DNA of 64,000 bases from Pseudomonas baltica (GCF_031880315.1 NZ_CP134771.1:4242501-4306500); one strand, 5' to 3'. Counted from the stretch's first letter, positions 30,305 to 43,022 are shown. Notes: generated by a model from the sequence alone, not told the origin. Program-made: numbers and translations.

Positions 30305-30390
30305 AGGCCTCTTCGCCGCCGAACGCGCAACCTTGCCCCTGCAGGTGCAGGGCTCACCACTGTGGAGCAAGGTTTGCCCGCGAAGGGGGC
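30305..30390. repeat. REP pair between rsmA and apaG
   Basis: Inverted arms GGCCTCTTCGCCGCCGAACGCGCAACCTTGCCCC and TGGAGCAAGGTTTGCCCGCGAAGGGGGC around a short loop, in a 208-bp gap between co-oriented genes. May attenuate or stabilise the message. Confidence 0.8.
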
Positions 30391-30411
30391 TTGATGGCTG
30401 GCGCAAAAGAA

Positions 30412-31218
30412 TCAGGCTGGATCGCCTAATTCATGCAGCTTGTCGGCCAAGCGCACGAACTCTTCCAGGCTGAGCTGCTCCGGACGTCGGCTGCCATCCA
30501 CGCCAGTGGCTTCGATGGCCTCATTGGGCATCAATGCCTTGAGCGTGTTACGCAGCGTCTTGCGGCGCTGATTGAAGGCTTCGCGCACCACGCGCTCGAG
30601 CAGGCGGTGATCCTTGGCCGGGTGGGGCAGGGTCTCGTAGGGCACCAGGCGCACGATTGCCGAGTCGACCTTGGGCGGCGGATTGAAGGCGCCCGGGCCG
30701 ACGTTGAACAGATGCTCGACCCGGCAGTGGTACTGCACCATGATCGACAGCCGCCCCCAATCACCACCGCCCGGCCCGGCTGCCATGCGTTCGACCACTT
30801 CCTTCTGCAGCATGAAGTGCATGTCTTTGATCAAATGCGCGTTGTGCAACAGATGAAAGATCAGCGGTGTGGAGATGTTGTACGGCAGGTTACCGACCAC
30901 CCGCAGGGTGCCAGGAGCGGCGCCGAGGGTATTGAAGTCGAATTTCAGCGCGTCGCCCTGGTGCAGGCTGAAGTTTTCACGCGCAGCGAACTGCTGGGTG
31001 AGGATCTGCGCCAGGTCCTTGTCGATTTCGACCACATCCAACTGTGCGCCGCTGTCGAGGATGCCTTCGGTCAATGCGCCTTGGCCCGGACCAATTTCCA
31101 GGACGTGCTCGCCTGGGCGGGCATGCACGGAACGCAGAATGCGGTCGATCACGCCAGCGTCGTGCAGGAAGTTCTGGCCGAAACGCTTGCGCGCCCGGTG
31201 TTGGTATTGCTCGGTCAT
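30412..31218 (-). CDS. rsmA: 16S rRNA (A1518/A1519) dimethyltransferase
   Basis: 268 residues. N-terminal [13 protein letters not shown]-binding [16 protein letters not shown] (about 40-55), and catalytic [15 protein letters not shown] (about 114-128). Dimethylates two adjacent adenines in helix 45 late in 30S maturation. Overlaps the pdxA stop by four bases. Confidence 0.98.
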   Translation of the reverse strand: MTEQYQHRARKRFGQNFLHDAGVIDRILRSVHARPGEHVLEIGPGQGALTEGILDSGAQLDVVEIDKDLAQILTQQFAARENFSLHQGDALKFDFNTLGAAPGTLRVVGNLPYNISTPLIFHLLHNAHLIKDMHFMLQKEVVERMAAGPGGGDWGRLSIMVQYHCRVEHLFNVGPGAFNPPPKVDSAIVRLVPYETLPHPAKDHRLLERVVREAFNQRRKTLRNTLKALMPNEAIEATGVDGSRRPEQLSLEEFVRLADKLHELGDPA

Positions 31219-32204
31219 AGTTGGGTCTCGGCCATCTGGTAGGCGGTGGCCAGGGCAACCTGCAGGCTGCCGGTGTCGACGCGCCCGGTGCCGGCCAGAT
31301 CAAGCGCGGTGCCGTGGTCGACGGAGGTGCGGATGATCGGCAAGCCCAAGGTCACATTGACGGCGGCGCCAAAGCCCTTGTACTTGAGTACGGGCAGGCC
31401 CTGGTCGTGGTACATCGCCAGCACCGCGTCGCAGTGCTCCAGATATTTGGGGGTAAATAAAGTGTCGGCAGGCAAGGGACCGCGCAGGTCCATGCCTTCG
31501 CTACGCAGTTGTTCAAGCGCAGGCTCGATGATGTCGATTTCTTCTCGGCCCAGATGTCCGCTTTCGCCGGCGTGGGGGTTGAGCCCGCAAACCAGGATAC
31601 GCGGCGCCAGGATGCCGAACTTGTGCTTCAGATCGGCGTGCAGGATGCGCGTGACGCGCTGCAGCCGCTCGGTGGTTATCGCGTCGGCGACTTCACGCAG
31701 TGGCAGGTGCGTGGTCACCAGTGCAACCCGCAGGTCGCCGGTGGCCAGCATCATCACCACTTGCTCGGTGTGGGTCAGCTCGGCGAGGAATTCAGTGTGG
31801 CCAGAGAACGCAATGCCGCCGTCATTGATCACCCCTTTGTGCACCGGCGCGGTAATCATCCCGGCGAACAGGCCGTCCATGCAGCCGCGACCGGCACGGG
31901 TCAGGGTTTCGAGGACGAAGCCGGCATTGGCCTTGTCGAGCTCTCCGGTGTGTACCGGGGCCGCCAGTGGCGTGTCCCAGACGTACAGACTGCCCGCGTC
32001 GGCGGGCTGCTCGGGGAGCGCGTCGGGGCTGACCCGCAGCAGGTTGACGGCCACACCCAGTTGCACGGCCCGCTCGCGGAGCAGGTCGTGGCTGGTAATG
32101 GCGATCAGGGGGTGGGGCTGGCGTTGCGCGGCGAGCAACAGGCACAGGTCTGGACCTATGCCCGCTGGCTCGCCGGGTGTCACCGCAAAACGTGCGGGTT
32201 TCAC
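31215..32204 (-). CDS. pdxA: 4-hydroxythreonine-4-phosphate dehydrogenase
   Basis: 329 residues. [12 protein letters not shown] (8-19), metal-binding His in [11 protein letters not shown] (about 135-145), and [18 protein letters not shown] (about 265-282). NAD-dependent step in pyridoxal phosphate synthesis. Between surA and rsmA with four-base overlaps on both sides, a conserved arrangement in gamma-proteobacteria. Confidence 0.98.
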   Translation of the reverse strand: MKPARFAVTPGEPAGIGPDLCLLLAAQRQPHPLIAITSHDLLRERAVQLGVAVNLLRVSPDALPEQPADAGSLYVWDTPLAAPVHTGELDKANAGFVLETLTRAGRGCMDGLFAGMITAPVHKGVINDGGIAFSGHTEFLAELTHTEQVVMMLATGDLRVALVTTHLPLREVADAITTERLQRVTRILHADLKHKFGILAPRILVCGLNPHAGESGHLGREEIDIIEPALEQLRSEGMDLRGPLPADTLFTPKYLEHCDAVLAMYHDQGLPVLKYKGFGAAVNVTLGLPIIRTSVDHGTALDLAGTGRVDTGSLQVALATAYQMAETQL

Positions 32205-33526
32205 TGGGCAGCCTTGTCGGCGCCAGGGATCTTGATCTCGACGTAGGCTTCGTCGCGGATCTGACGCAGCCAGGTTTGCAGCTCTTCATCGTACTTGCGG
32301 TTGCGCAGGGCACTGAGGGCCTGCTGTTCGCGAGCCTGTTCGGTACTGTCGGTAGCACGGCGACCCAGCACTTCAAGGATGTGCCAGCCGTACTGGCTCT
32401 TGAATGGCTTGGACACGACGCCTTGGGCAGTCTCGTTCATGACGTCACGGAAAGCCGGAACCAGCGACGCTGGGTCGACCCAGCCGAGGTCGCCGCCGTT
32501 GAGCGCGGAGCCCGGGTCTTCCGAGAAGTTCTTCGCCAGTGCGGCGAAGTCTTCGCCGTTCTTGATGCGATCGGCGACGGTATTTATCAGGCGCTGGGTT
32601 TCCGCTTCGCTGCGGATCTCGCTCGGCTTGATCAGGATATGCCGCACGTGGACTTCATCACGCATCTGCGCCTGTTCGCCGCCACGGACTTCCAGAACCT
32701 TGAGAATGATGAAGCCGCCCGGCGTCCGCACTGGCTGAGTGATATCACCCACGGCCGTCTTCGACAGCATCGTGTCGAAAGGGGGTGGCAACTGAGCCGA
32801 CTTGCGCCAGCCCATGTCGCCGCCTTCCAGTGCGTTGTCGCTGGACGACTTGGCAATGGCAGTCTGGGCGAAATCGGCGCCGCTTTTCAGTTGCTGATAG
32901 ACGGCCGTGGCCTGGCTGGCAGCTTTCTGGATCGCATCGGAGTCGGCGCTTTCAGGCGTCGGAATCAGGATGTTGGCCAGGTGGAATTCCTGGGACAACT
33001 GCATCTTGCCCAGGTCGGAAGCGAGGAAGTTTTTCACTTCCTGCTCGGAGACCTGGATGCGCTCGGCCACACGGCGTTGACGCACACGGCTGATGATCAT
33101 TTCGCGACGGACCTGGTCACGGGCGTCTTCGAACGAGACACCGTCGTGCGCCAGGGCACCCTTGAACTGCGTCAGGTTCATGTTATTGCGCTGGGCAATA
33201 GTTTCCATGGCCTGGTTGAGTTCTTCATCGGTGATGCGGATGCCGGAACGATCGCCAATCTGCAGTTGCAGGTTTTCGACGATCAGGCGTTCGAGCACTT
33301 GCTGTTGCAGTACATCAGGGGGCGGCATGCCGCCCCCACGTTTGGCGATGGTCTGCTCTACATCATGTACCCGCGCATCGAGCTGGCTTTTCATGATGAC
33401 GTCGTTGTCGACGATCGCGGCCACGCTGTCCAGCGATCGGAAATCGGCGTGCGCCACGCCACTCAGTAACACCGCGCCCAACATCATGGGGCGCAGTCGA
33501 TCAATTAGCTTGGTCTTCACGTTCAC
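32201..33526 (-). CDS. surA: Periplasmic chaperone / peptidyl-prolyl isomerase SurA
   Basis: 441 residues. Signal peptide of ~27 residues ending AHA; N-terminal chaperone domain with a [19 protein letters not shown] helix; two parvulin domains (about 172-275 with [10 protein letters not shown] and 285-385 with [12 protein letters not shown]). Escorts outer-membrane proteins, including LptD, across the periplasm. The gene start overlaps lptD by 26 bases, linking production of chaperone and client. Confidence 0.97.
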   Translation of the reverse strand: MNVKTKLIDRLRPMMLGAVLLSGVAHADFRSLDSVAAIVDNDVIMKSQLDARVHDVEQTIAKRGGGMPPPDVLQQQVLERLIVENLQLQIGDRSGIRITDEELNQAMETIAQRNNMNLTQFKGALAHDGVSFEDARDQVRREMIISRVRQRRVAERIQVSEQEVKNFLASDLGKMQLSQEFHLANILIPTPESADSDAIQKAASQATAVYQQLKSGADFAQTAIAKSSSDNALEGGDMGWRKSAQLPPPFDTMLSKTAVGDITQPVRTPGGFIILKVLEVRGGEQAQMRDEVHVRHILIKPSEIRSEAETQRLINTVADRIKNGEDFAALAKNFSEDPGSALNGGDLGWVDPASLVPAFRDVMNETAQGVVSKPFKSQYGWHILEVLGRRATDSTEQAREQQALSALRNRKYDEELQTWLRQIRDEAYVEIKIPGADKAAQ

Positions 33527-36254
33527 GATAACCTTGAATGCCCTTGTCGAGGAAACCCTCGACCTTGTTGCCTGTTACGCCACCGAGCCCTTTGAGCACG
33601 AATTGCAGGAACAGACCATGGTCGCCTTTCTCGTTTTCAGGTGCGGCCTGGCTGGATTCGTCGTAGTCGACCCAGTAGCGGCTGATGAAGCGCAACTTCC
33701 AGCAGCAGTTGTCGTATTCGAAGCCACCAAAGGCGTCGAGGGTACGATTGCGGTTGTAGTCGTATTCCCAGCGGCTGATGAGATTCCACTGCGGTACCAG
33801 CGGCCAGATGACCGAGAAGTCATGCTGCTGGATCTTGTAGTAGTCCTTCACGTAGCCAGGCTGGCCAGGAGTGCCGTAGTCGCCGCCCACTTTCCAGGTG
33901 CCCGTGGCTGTATCGTAACGAACCTGGTCGTTGCGATAGCGATAGCCGAGGTTGACCACCTTGTTGGGGTTGTCTTCAGGCTGGTAGTGGAACATCGCGC
34001 TTCCCGAACGGGTGGTGCCGCTGTCCGGATCCCAGTTGAAGTCCGAGTTGAAGCGCCAGTCGCGGTTGAAGCGATAGACGTACTGCAACGCGTACGGGGA
34101 AACGGTCGACGTGGCGCCGGCGCGAGTGCGGTAGTCGATGCCCGGCAGTTGCGCCTTGCGATCTTCGAAATAGTAGGCCTGGCCAACGCTGATGCGTTGA
34201 CGTTCGAAGCCATTGTCTTCGATCCAGCGGCTGGTCAGCCCCAGTGAGATCTTGTTCTCGTCGCCGATGCGGTCCGAGCCGCTGAAGCGGTTGTCGCGGA
34301 ACAGCGAGTCGTAGTCGAAGCTGTACTCGGAGGTGTCGAAAACCGGGATGTCATCCTGATTCTTGTACGGCACATAGAGGTAGAACAGGCGCGGCTCGAG
34401 GGTCTGGCGGTAGTTAGTACCGAACAGACTGGTGTTGCGGTCGAAGTACAGGCCGCTGTCGATGCTGCTGATGGGTACGCCGCGGCTTGGGGACTTGTCG
34501 TAGTCGCCGTTGGGCAGCTGCGATTTGCCCGTGCTGTCGACGTCGAGATCGTACTGGGTGTAGGCGTACTTGATCGTCGGCCTGATGAAACCATAGCTGT
34601 TGGAGAGCGGCAGACTAATGGCTGGCACGAAATTCAGGCGATTGCCGTTGGCACGGGCCAGGCCGGTGACGTTGCGGTCCAGGCGTGGCGAGACGTTACC
34701 GTCTTCGTCGTAGTAGATACCGTTATCCAGATCACGCTCGAAGCGCACAGCCTCGGTCTTGTAGCTGAAGTCCAGCCCTTCCGGATGGAACGGCAGAGTA
34801 CCATTGAAGTACACCTGCGGCAGGCGGTTGTAAGGCGTGATGTCCGACACCGTCGCCAGCTTGTAGGCCTGAACGTTGAGGCCGGCCTGGTAAGTATCAC
34901 CACGCCAGGTCAGGCTGCCCTGCTGGTTGATGTAGTCGCGTTTCTCGACGCCGATCTGGTCGCTTTCCAAGTCCTGGAAGTAGTACGGATCGCTGATGTC
35001 GGTAAAGTCAACCTGAGTGGTCAGGCGCGAGCCCAGGCCACCTTTGTGCTGCCAGTTGATCATCCAGCGATCTTTTTCGTAGTCGGTCTGCTGCGAGCGA
35101 TCTGTGTCGCTGTCATTCAGGTAGGCACCGCCAAACTGACCTTCACTGGTGTTGGTCAGATAGCGGAATTCGCCTTCCATCATGGTGCCGCGCTTGGCCA
35201 TGAAGCGCGGGTACAACGTGGCGTCATAGTTGGGCGCCAGGTTGAAGTAGTACGGGGTGACCAGCATGAAGCCGGTCTTGTCGCTGCTCGAGAAGCTCGG
35301 CGGCAGGAAGCCCGATTGACGACGGCTGTCGATCGGGAAATAGATGTACGGCGTGTAAAGGATCGGAATGTCCTTGACCCGCAGCGTCACGTTGGTCGCG
35401 GTACCGAAGCCGGTCGCCGGGTTCAAGGTGATGTTGTTGCCCTTGAGCTGCCAGGCGTTGCTGTTCGGTTCACACGTGGTGTACGTACCATCCTTGAGGC
35501 GGATGATGGCGTTCTCGGCCCGCTTGGCGTAGAGCGCACTGCCGCGAATGCGCGACTTGTGCAGCACGTACTCGGCGTTGTCGACCTGGGCGGCACCGGT
35601 ATCGAGCTGGACTTCGGCATGGTCGCCGACGATCAGCGCGCCGTTGTCGCGCAGCTTGACGTTACCGGTCAGCTCGCCACGGCTTTCGGCTTGATGCAGG
35701 CTCGCCTCATCGGCTTCGAGCTGCATGCTGCCCTGACGCATGACCACATCACCGGCGAGCGTCGCGACCTGAGTCTGCTGCTCGTAGCGCGAAGCTTTGG
35801 CACCCAGGAAAGTGGGCGCGTCCTTCTTCGAGGTCTTGTCGTTCATGCCGGGGCGCACGGGTTCGATGTAGGCACCGGAGCAATAAGAGCCTGCCTCCGC
35901 CAACTGCGCAGGGGTGAGCTTGTCCCGCGTGACCCAGTCGAGGTGACTGTAGTCAGTGCTGCGGGATTCAAGTCCTCGGCCTTTGCTGTCGATAACCTTT
36001 GTCGGACCCTCTGCCTTGCCGTCGGCGCCAGACGCACTGCGGCCATCCGCTACCGCGCCGTCCTGAACGGGACGTGGTGGCAGGTTGGCTGCACTCGTCT
36101 GGGGCTTGCAGTCCCAGGTGCCGGCAGCAGAAACTGAACAGTCGAACTGTTCCGCTGCTATTGCATGCGGGAGGATCAGGGGTTGCATCGCCAGCAGACT
36201 GCCGGTTACGAGCAACGGAAACTTTCTACGAAACGCGGGGGATTTCAATGCCAT
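33501..36254 (-). CDS. lptD: LPS-assembly outer-membrane protein LptD
   Basis: 917 residues, the usual size in Pseudomonas. Signal peptide (about 1-33, ending AIA), an N-terminal Pseudomonas-type extension, an OstA jellyroll (about 150-260: [23 protein letters not shown]) and a long beta-barrel to the C-terminus. Cys pairs near the N-terminus (C39 and C49) and the adjacent CC in DNCCWKLRF near the end match the disulphide pattern required in E. coli LptD. With LptE inserts LPS into the outer leaflet. Divergent from amgK. Confidence 0.98.
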   Translation of the reverse strand: MALKSPAFRRKFPLLVTGSLLAMQPLILPHAIAAEQFDCSVSAAGTWDCKPQTSAANLPPRPVQDGAVADGRSASGADGKAEGPTKVIDSKGRGLESRSTDYSHLDWVTRDKLTPAQLAEAGSYCSGAYIEPVRPGMNDKTSKKDAPTFLGAKASRYEQQTQVATLAGDVVMRQGSMQLEADEASLHQAESRGELTGNVKLRDNGALIVGDHAEVQLDTGAAQVDNAEYVLHKSRIRGSALYAKRAENAIIRLKDGTYTTCEPNSNAWQLKGNNITLNPATGFGTATNVTLRVKDIPILYTPYIYFPIDSRRQSGFLPPSFSSSDKTGFMLVTPYYFNLAPNYDATLYPRFMAKRGTMMEGEFRYLTNTSEGQFGGAYLNDSDTDRSQQTDYEKDRWMINWQHKGGLGSRLTTQVDFTDISDPYYFQDLESDQIGVEKRDYINQQGSLTWRGDTYQAGLNVQAYKLATVSDITPYNRLPQVYFNGTLPFHPEGLDFSYKTEAVRFERDLDNGIYYDEDGNVSPRLDRNVTGLARANGNRLNFVPAISLPLSNSYGFIRPTIKYAYTQYDLDVDSTGKSQLPNGDYDKSPSRGVPISSIDSGLYFDRNTSLFGTNYRQTLEPRLFYLYVPYKNQDDIPVFDTSEYSFDYDSLFRDNRFSGSDRIGDENKISLGLTSRWIEDNGFERQRISVGQAYYFEDRKAQLPGIDYRTRAGATSTVSPYALQYVYRFNRDWRFNSDFNWDPDSGTTRSGSAMFHYQPEDNPNKVVNLGYRYRNDQVRYDTATGTWKVGGDYGTPGQPGYVKDYYKIQQHDFSVIWPLVPQWNLISRWEYDYNRNRTLDAFGGFEYDNCCWKLRFISRYWVDYDESSQAAPENEKGDHGLFLQFVLKGLGGVTGNKVEGFLDKGIQGYREREDQAN

Positions 36255-36383
36255 CTTATTAGTCCGGGCTTCCTGCGTGCCATCTGCCCGCGGTGGGGCC
36301 GCACGCCTCTCGATGGTCTGAAAAAGATGCTGGATAATAAAGCATGACCCGCTTGACGGCTAGCGCCGTCGGAGACCCTTGTA

Positions 36384-38080
<1,697 letters not shown>

Positions 38081-38081
38081 C

Positions 38082-38849
38082 GTGCTGTGGCCGACGACCT
38101 TGATAGGCGCGGGTGCGGGGTATGCCATCGCCAGTATTCCCGGTGCCATGCTTGGCGCTTTGCTGGGCCAGGCGCTGGATCGGCGCCTGCAACTGCACAG
38201 CTGGGCCAACGTTCGCGAATTGTTGGGCGGTCGCCCGGCATTGCGCGACGACGAATTGCTGTTCGTGTTGCTCGGGCGGGTGGCTAAAAGCGACGGGGTG
38301 GTCACCGATAGCCATATTCGTCAGGCGCGGCACGAGATGGCGCAATTGCATCTCGGGCCGGGCGCGCAGCAGGCCGCGATCGCCTCGTTCGGCCGCGGCA
38401 AGACCGGGCGCGACAATGTGCGCGGGCATCTGCGCCGTCTTGGGCGCCAGGCGCACACGGGTGAAGGGATCCTGCGGGCCTGCTGGCGCATGGCCTGGGC
38501 GGATGGTGGGGTAGGGGCGACCGAGCGCGAGTTGATCCTGCAGTGGAGCGGGTGGCTGGGCTGGACTCGCCAGCAAAGCCTGGCGCTGGGCGCCGACTAC
38601 GAACCGCGACGCAACAAGCCGCCGGTCAACAGTGGTGGGGAATATCAGGATGCCTTGCGCTTGTTAGGGGTAAACAGCGCCACCGAGCCGGACCAGATCA
38701 AACGCGCCTACCGCCGACTGCTCAGCAAGCACCATCCGGACAAGCTCGAAGGCAGCGGTGCCAATGAGGCGCAGGTCCGGGCGGCGACCGAGCGCACGCG
38801 CGATCTGCACAATGCCTACACGTTGATCAGGCAGCGGCGCGATTTTTGA
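38082..38849 (+). CDS. DjlA-like co-chaperone (TerB + J domain)
   Basis: 255 residues from GTG 38082, right after the murU stop; in-frame ATGs upstream lie inside murU and are less likely. A short N-terminal hydrophobic glycine zipper (LIGAGAGYAIASIPGAMLGALLG), a TerB-like domain (about 55-170), and a C-terminal J domain with HPD at HHPDKLEG (about 222-229). Would stimulate DnaK at the membrane. Operon with amgK-murU. Confidence 0.88.
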   Translation: MLWPTTLIGAGAGYAIASIPGAMLGALLGQALDRRLQLHSWANVRELLGGRPALRDDELLFVLLGRVAKSDGVVTDSHIRQARHEMAQLHLGPGAQQAAIASFGRGKTGRDNVRGHLRRLGRQAHTGEGILRACWRMAWADGGVGATERELILQWSGWLGWTRQQSLALGADYEPRRNKPPVNSGGEYQDALRLLGVNSATEPDQIKRAYRRLLSKHHPDKLEGSGANEAQVRAATERTRDLHNAYTLIRQRRDF

Positions 38850-38868
38850 TATTGCGTCAGCAGGGCGG

Positions 38869-38956
38869 GCCTCTTCGCGGGCAAGCCTTGCTCCCACAGG
38901 TGTACTACTCGGGATCGGCGAACTCTGTGGGAGCGAGGCTTGCCCGCGAAGAGGCC
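38869..38956. repeat. REP pair (BIME-like)
   Basis: GGCCTCTTCGCGGGCAAGCCTTGCTCCCACAG and its near-perfect inverted partner CTGTGGGAGCGAGGCTTGCCCGCGAAGAGGCC surround a 25-nt loop, between convergent djlA-like and DUF3530 genes. The best-preserved REP pair in the window. Confidence 0.9.
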
Positions 38957-38978
38957 TTCAAGAGCCACGCCAATCTCC

Positions 38979-39986
38979 CTACAGATCCTTATCCGGACTC
39001 AACCACCCTCGCACTCGCCGATACAGTTGCTCCTGCTCGGCCTGCGGGTCACCCGGCAGCACTGTCAGGTTGACCTGGCGATATTGGCTGCCGGTGACGC
39101 GCTTGCTGGCCTCCAGCCGTGCCTTGGCGGTTTTGCTCGCTGTCCCCTCATCGCCATAAAAGATATCCACAGCCGGGACCTTGAGCTGCGAGGTCAATTG
39201 CTCCAGCGGTTGCGTCGCGCCTTGCGGTGCGCGGGCGGCGACCATGACCAGTCGCTGCGCCCGCGACGGTTGGCGTTCGGTCAGATAGCGGGTGGCCCAG
39301 TAGGCGCCCGAACCATGTCCGAGCAACACGATGCTGCGGGCTTTCTGGGTTTGCGCGTAGGCGATGCCGGCATCGATACGGGCGAATATGCGCTGGGCAT
39401 CGGCGTCGGACTGTTCATCGGCCGAGTCGGCGGCTGCGCTCTTGTCACCCGGATCGGCATCGGCGGCCGTGGCCTGCTCCACCGGCGCATTGGCATCGGC
39501 GGGGGTGGACTGACTTTTCGATTCGGTTGGTGTCGGCGTTGCGGCAACGGCGCGCGGTTGCGGGGAATCACTGAGCAGGTCCGGCACCGTCAGGCTCAGG
39601 CTGGCCCACTGGCCATCCGGCAGCTTGCGCCGCAACGGGCCGACGGCTTGCGGCCAGTCGGCAGTCTCGCCGGTGCCGGGGACAATGATCACCACGCCGT
39701 TACCGTTCGGGGCATTGGCCGGGCGCCACAGGGCCAGAAAGTTATCGCTGCCCGCTTGCAGTTGCACTTGCTCGGCGGCGGGCAGGGTGCGCGTCAGGGC
39801 CAGTGCGTCTTCTTCGCTGCGCTCCATGATGGGCGTGCGGGGCGCGGCCGGTGCAGCTGGCGGGGCAGCGGCGGGCGCCGGATCGGCGGCCAGCGCCCAA
39901 GGCGAAACCAGTGCCAGGCACAAAAAGGCGCTGCGCGAAATTGAAAAGCACGGAACAGCGAGCGATGTGCGGTAGATTGGAGACAT
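38979..39986 (-). CDS. DUF3530 family secreted alpha/beta-hydrolase-like protein
   Basis: 335 residues. N-terminal signal peptide (about 10-33, ending ALA) followed by Pro/Ala-rich linker, VIIVPGTGETADWP (oxyanion-like loop, about 98-111), and a nucleophile-like LLGHGSGAYWA (about 221-231), in which Ser sits at the G-x-S-x-G-like elbow shifted to GHGSGA. A long Ala/Asp/Ser linker lies at 150-200. Same place as PA0599 of P. aeruginosa. Substrate unknown. Confidence 0.88.
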   Translation of the reverse strand: MSPIYRTSLAVPCFSISRSAFLCLALVSPWALAADPAPAAAPPAAPAAPRTPIMERSEEDALALTRTLPAAEQVQLQAGSDNFLALWRPANAPNGNGVVIIVPGTGETADWPQAVGPLRRKLPDGQWASLSLTVPDLLSDSPQPRAVAATPTPTESKSQSTPADANAPVEQATAADADPGDKSAAADSADEQSDADAQRIFARIDAGIAYAQTQKARSIVLLGHGSGAYWATRYLTERQPSRAQRLVMVAARAPQGATQPLEQLTSQLKVPAVDIFYGDEGTASKTAKARLEASKRVTGSQYRQVNLTVLPGDPQAEQEQLYRRVRGWLSPDKDL

Positions 39987-40082
39987 CGGGTATTCCAGTC
40001 CAGTGTAGTAGCCGGCAGCCTAAAGCCATTTGGTTGCAGCAGCCAAGTGCCAGGCCAGTTCTTCTTGTTCATGAGACAGCAA

Positions 40083-42098
40083 ATGATTCGATTGTGCAGC
40101 CTGTTGCTGATGGGCGTACTGATGCTCGGTGTGATGGTCGGCGGGCAAGCGCGCGCCGACGTGCCTGCCGTCGCGTCCCTTGATCCCGTACACGCGCAAT
40201 GGTTGGCGGCCCATCGGCAGTGGCGGGTGGGGCTGATCCTGCAAACCCCTTATGCGTCCTATGATCGACGTTCGCAGCAGTTGTCCGGGCTCAACGTCGA
40301 TGTGATCAATGGCTTGGCCAAGGTACTTCCGGTGGAGTTGACCTGGCGCCATTACCCCGATCAGGCCGCGCTGGAAGCCGGGCTGCGCCAAGGCGATATC
40401 GATTTCGCCCCAGGCCTGACGCAGACGCCGTCGGGTTTGCGTCTGTGGATGTTTTCCGATCCGTACATGCGCATCGCCGAGCGTGTGGTGGGCGAGCGCA
40501 ACGGCGCAGTAGCGGTCGATCTCGAAAAGCTCGGCGAGAGCGACCGCGTGGCGGTGCGCATGCCCAGCCCTGTGGCCGATTACCTGCGCGACACCTACAG
40601 CAATCTCAATATCCAGGGCGTACCGCTGGAGCGCTACGCGCTGCAGGCGGTGCTCAGCCAGCAGGCCAGCTACGCGGTGGTCGACGAAGCGCAACTCAGT
40701 CGTCTGTCCAGGGAGCCCGAATTCGCCAGCCTGGCAGTAGTGGGTGACATCGGTCGGCCGCAGCTGTTACGCATCGGGTCGAGGCGCGACTGGCCGCAGA
40801 TGGCCGGCGTAATCGAGGCCGGTCTGCACGATATTCCCGTAAAGGACATCGAGCAGTGGCGATCTCGCTGGCTGCAGCCCAGATACCCGACCCTCAATGA
40901 AGCCGGCGGTTTCTGGCTGAACCTGTGCCTGCTGCTGTTGGCCATGGTGCTGGCCAGCATCGCCATTCTCAGCTGGCAGCGCCGCCAGGTACGGCATCTG
41001 GAGGACGACCTGTTGCGCTCGAGGGAGGCCGTCGCCCGTCATCAGGCCGCCGAGCAGGCGTTGCAGCTCACGCAGTTTTCCATCGATCAGAGCACGGTCG
41101 GCATTTTGTGGGTGAACTGGGACAGCCACGTGCGCTATGCCAACCGCGCCGCCGAGACCATGCTGGGCTATGCACCGGGGGCGGTGGTCGACCGGCCGCT
41201 GATCGACTTCGAGCCCGGCTTGCACATGGATCGATGGCTCAATCTGTGGAAACGCGCACGCCAGGGCGAGGACGGTTCGCAGAGTGTCGAGACCGAGTGC
41301 GTGCGCGCCGATGGCAGTATTCTGCCGGCGGACGTGTCGCTGAGTTTTCTGCGCTTCCAGGACGGTGAATACCTGGTGGTGTATATCCAGGACGTCACCG
41401 AGCGCCGCCGCGCCTCTGCCGCACTGATGGAAAGCGAAGCGCGGCTGGCCGGCCTGGCGGAACAGCTGCGGGATCTGACCGCGCACCTGGAGAGCGTGCG
41501 CGAAGAAGAGAAAGCCCGTATCGCCCGCGAGGTGCACGACGAATTGGGCCAGATGCTCACCGTGCTCAAGCTCGAAACCTCAATGTGCGAGCTGGCCTAT
41601 GCGCAGCTGGATCCCGGTTTGCAGGAGCGCCTCAACAGCATGAAGAAGCTGATCGCCCAGCTGTTTCAGCTGGTGCGCGATGTGGCAACCGCCCTGCGCC
41701 CGCCGATCCTCGATGCTGGCATCGGCTCGGCCATCGAGTGGCAGGCACGGCGCTTCGAGGCGCGCACTCAGATCCCGTGCCTGGTGCAGGTGCCGGAGCA
41801 GCTCCCGGCGCTCGGCGATGGCAAGGCGATCGGCCTGTTCCGCATCCTGCAGGAGGCACTGACCAATGTCATGCGCCACGCGCAGGCGCATACTGTAGAG
41901 GTCGTGCTTGTGGATGACGGCCAGTGGCTGAGCCTGTTGATCATCGATGACGGCATCGGTTTCGATCCGAGTGTGCCCAGCGCATCGTTCGGCCTGGTCG
42001 GTATGCGTGAGCGGGTGTTGATGCTCGGTGGCAATTTGCAGCTCGACAGTGCGCCGGGGGAGGGGACTCAGCTCAAGGTGGCGATTCCGTGGGTTTGA
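40083..42098 (+). CDS. agtS: Sensor histidine kinase AgtS-like
   Basis: 671 residues from ATG 40083 (a GAGA site lies just before; GTG 40047 or ATG 40071 are alternatives). Signal/anchor sequence, periplasmic SBP_bac_3 domain (about 40-270), TM (about 285-310), PAS (about 335-450), HisKA_3 with REVHDELGQ (His about 492), and HATPase_c (LIIDDGIGFDP, GLVGMRERV). Pairs with the downstream LuxR-type regulator. By position it is AgtS of P. aeruginosa (PA0600), reported to control the agtABCD transporter and to respond to amino-acid-like and peptidoglycan signals. Confidence 0.9.
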   Translation: MIRLCSLLLMGVLMLGVMVGGQARADVPAVASLDPVHAQWLAAHRQWRVGLILQTPYASYDRRSQQLSGLNVDVINGLAKVLPVELTWRHYPDQAALEAGLRQGDIDFAPGLTQTPSGLRLWMFSDPYMRIAERVVGERNGAVAVDLEKLGESDRVAVRMPSPVADYLRDTYSNLNIQGVPLERYALQAVLSQQASYAVVDEAQLSRLSREPEFASLAVVGDIGRPQLLRIGSRRDWPQMAGVIEAGLHDIPVKDIEQWRSRWLQPRYPTLNEAGGFWLNLCLLLLAMVLASIAILSWQRRQVRHLEDDLLRSREAVARHQAAEQALQLTQFSIDQSTVGILWVNWDSHVRYANRAAETMLGYAPGAVVDRPLIDFEPGLHMDRWLNLWKRARQGEDGSQSVETECVRADGSILPADVSLSFLRFQDGEYLVVYIQDVTERRRASAALMESEARLAGLAEQLRDLTAHLESVREEEKARIAREVHDELGQMLTVLKLETSMCELAYAQLDPGLQERLNSMKKLIAQLFQLVRDVATALRPPILDAGIGSAIEWQARRFEARTQIPCLVQVPEQLPALGDGKAIGLFRILQEALTNVMRHAQAHTVEVVLVDDGQWLSLLIIDDGIGFDPSVPSASFGLVGMRERVLMLGGNLQLDSAPGEGTQLKVAIPWV

Positions 42099-42184
42099 AC
42101 GCAGATCCTGTCGGGGCTTGCGCGTTCGGCGGCGCAGAGCGCCGGATTTGCGATGCAATATCACTGGGCGCCGGAGTCTCCAGC

Positions 42185-42221
42185 ATACTGGCGATTTGCG
42201 GGCAGAGCTCGCTCCCACAGG
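42185..42221. repeat. Single REP element
   Basis: GCGATTTGCGGGCAGAGCTCGCTCCCACAGG lies between agtS and agtR; a weaker arm GCGCCGGATTTGCG is at 42140. Confidence 0.65.
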
Positions 42222-42246
42222 TTGATGTGTTTTCAGGAGAGATTAT

Positions 42247-42876
42247 GTGATCCGTGTATTCGTGGCCGAAGACCACACCATCGTGCGCGAAGGCATCAAA
42301 CAGTTGATCGGGCTGGCCAAGGACCTGTTCGTGTGCGGTGAGGCCAGCAATGGCGAGCAGTTGCTCGAAGCGCTGCGCCATACACCCTGCGAAGTGGTGC
42401 TGCTGGATATTTCCATGCCCGGGGTCAATGGCCTGGAGGCGATCCCACGGATTCGCGCGCTGAGCCATCCACCGGCGATCCTGGTGCTGTCGATGCACGA
42501 CGAAGCGCAAATGGCGGCCCGCGCCTTGAAGGTCGGCGCCGCCGGCTATGCCACCAAGGACAGCGACCCCGCGTTGCTGCTGACTGCCATTCGTCGGGTC
42601 GCGGGCGGTGGGCGCTATATTGATCCGGACCTGGCCGATCGCATGGTGTTCGAGGTCGGCCTCACCGATTCCCGGCCGTTGCACACGCTGTTGTCCGAGC
42701 GCGAATTTTCGGTATTCGAGCGCCTCGCCCAGGGCGCCAACGTCAATGACATCGCCCAGCAACTGGCCCTGAGCAGCAAGACTATCAGCACCCACAAGGC
42801 GCGGTTGATGCAAAAGCTCAAGGTGGCGTCACTCGCCGAGCTAGTGAAATATGCGATGGAGCATAAATTGATTTGA
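42247..42876 (+). CDS. agtR: NarL/FixJ response regulator AgtR-like
   Basis: 209 residues from GTG 42247, preceded by AGGAGAG (42234-42240). REC domain with phospho-acceptor Asp in VVLLDISMPG (about 54) and Lys in TKDSDP; C-terminal LuxR helix-turn-helix (VNDIAQQLALSSKTISTHKARLMQKL, split). Presumed partner of AgtS. Positioned to control the agtABCD genes that start 257 bases on. Confidence 0.93.
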   Translation: MIRVFVAEDHTIVREGIKQLIGLAKDLFVCGEASNGEQLLEALRHTPCEVVLLDISMPGVNGLEAIPRIRALSHPPAILVLSMHDEAQMAARALKVGAAGYATKDSDPALLLTAIRRVAGGGRYIDPDLADRMVFEVGLTDSRPLHTLLSEREFSVFERLAQGANVNDIAQQLALSSKTISTHKARLMQKLKVASLAELVKYAMEHKLI

Positions 42877-43006
42877 ATTGCAGGGTGTACAGGCGGGCCT
42901 CTTCGCCGCCGAAGGCGCCCGCAAGCCAGACGTATCCATTTACGACACCCCTGCACCCAGCAATAGCGGCAACCGCTCGTCCCGCATACCTGTCCACGCC
43001 ATCCGT

Positions 43007-43022
43007 GTAGGGCAATCCCTAC
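43007..43022. promoter_or_regulatory. Perfect 16-bp inverted repeat upstream of agtA
   Basis: GTAGGG-CAAT-CCCTAC, a perfect palindrome with a four-base spacer, 112 nt before agtA. Size and symmetry fit a dimer of a NarL-type or GntR-type regulator. AgtR binding is inference. Confidence 0.45.
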
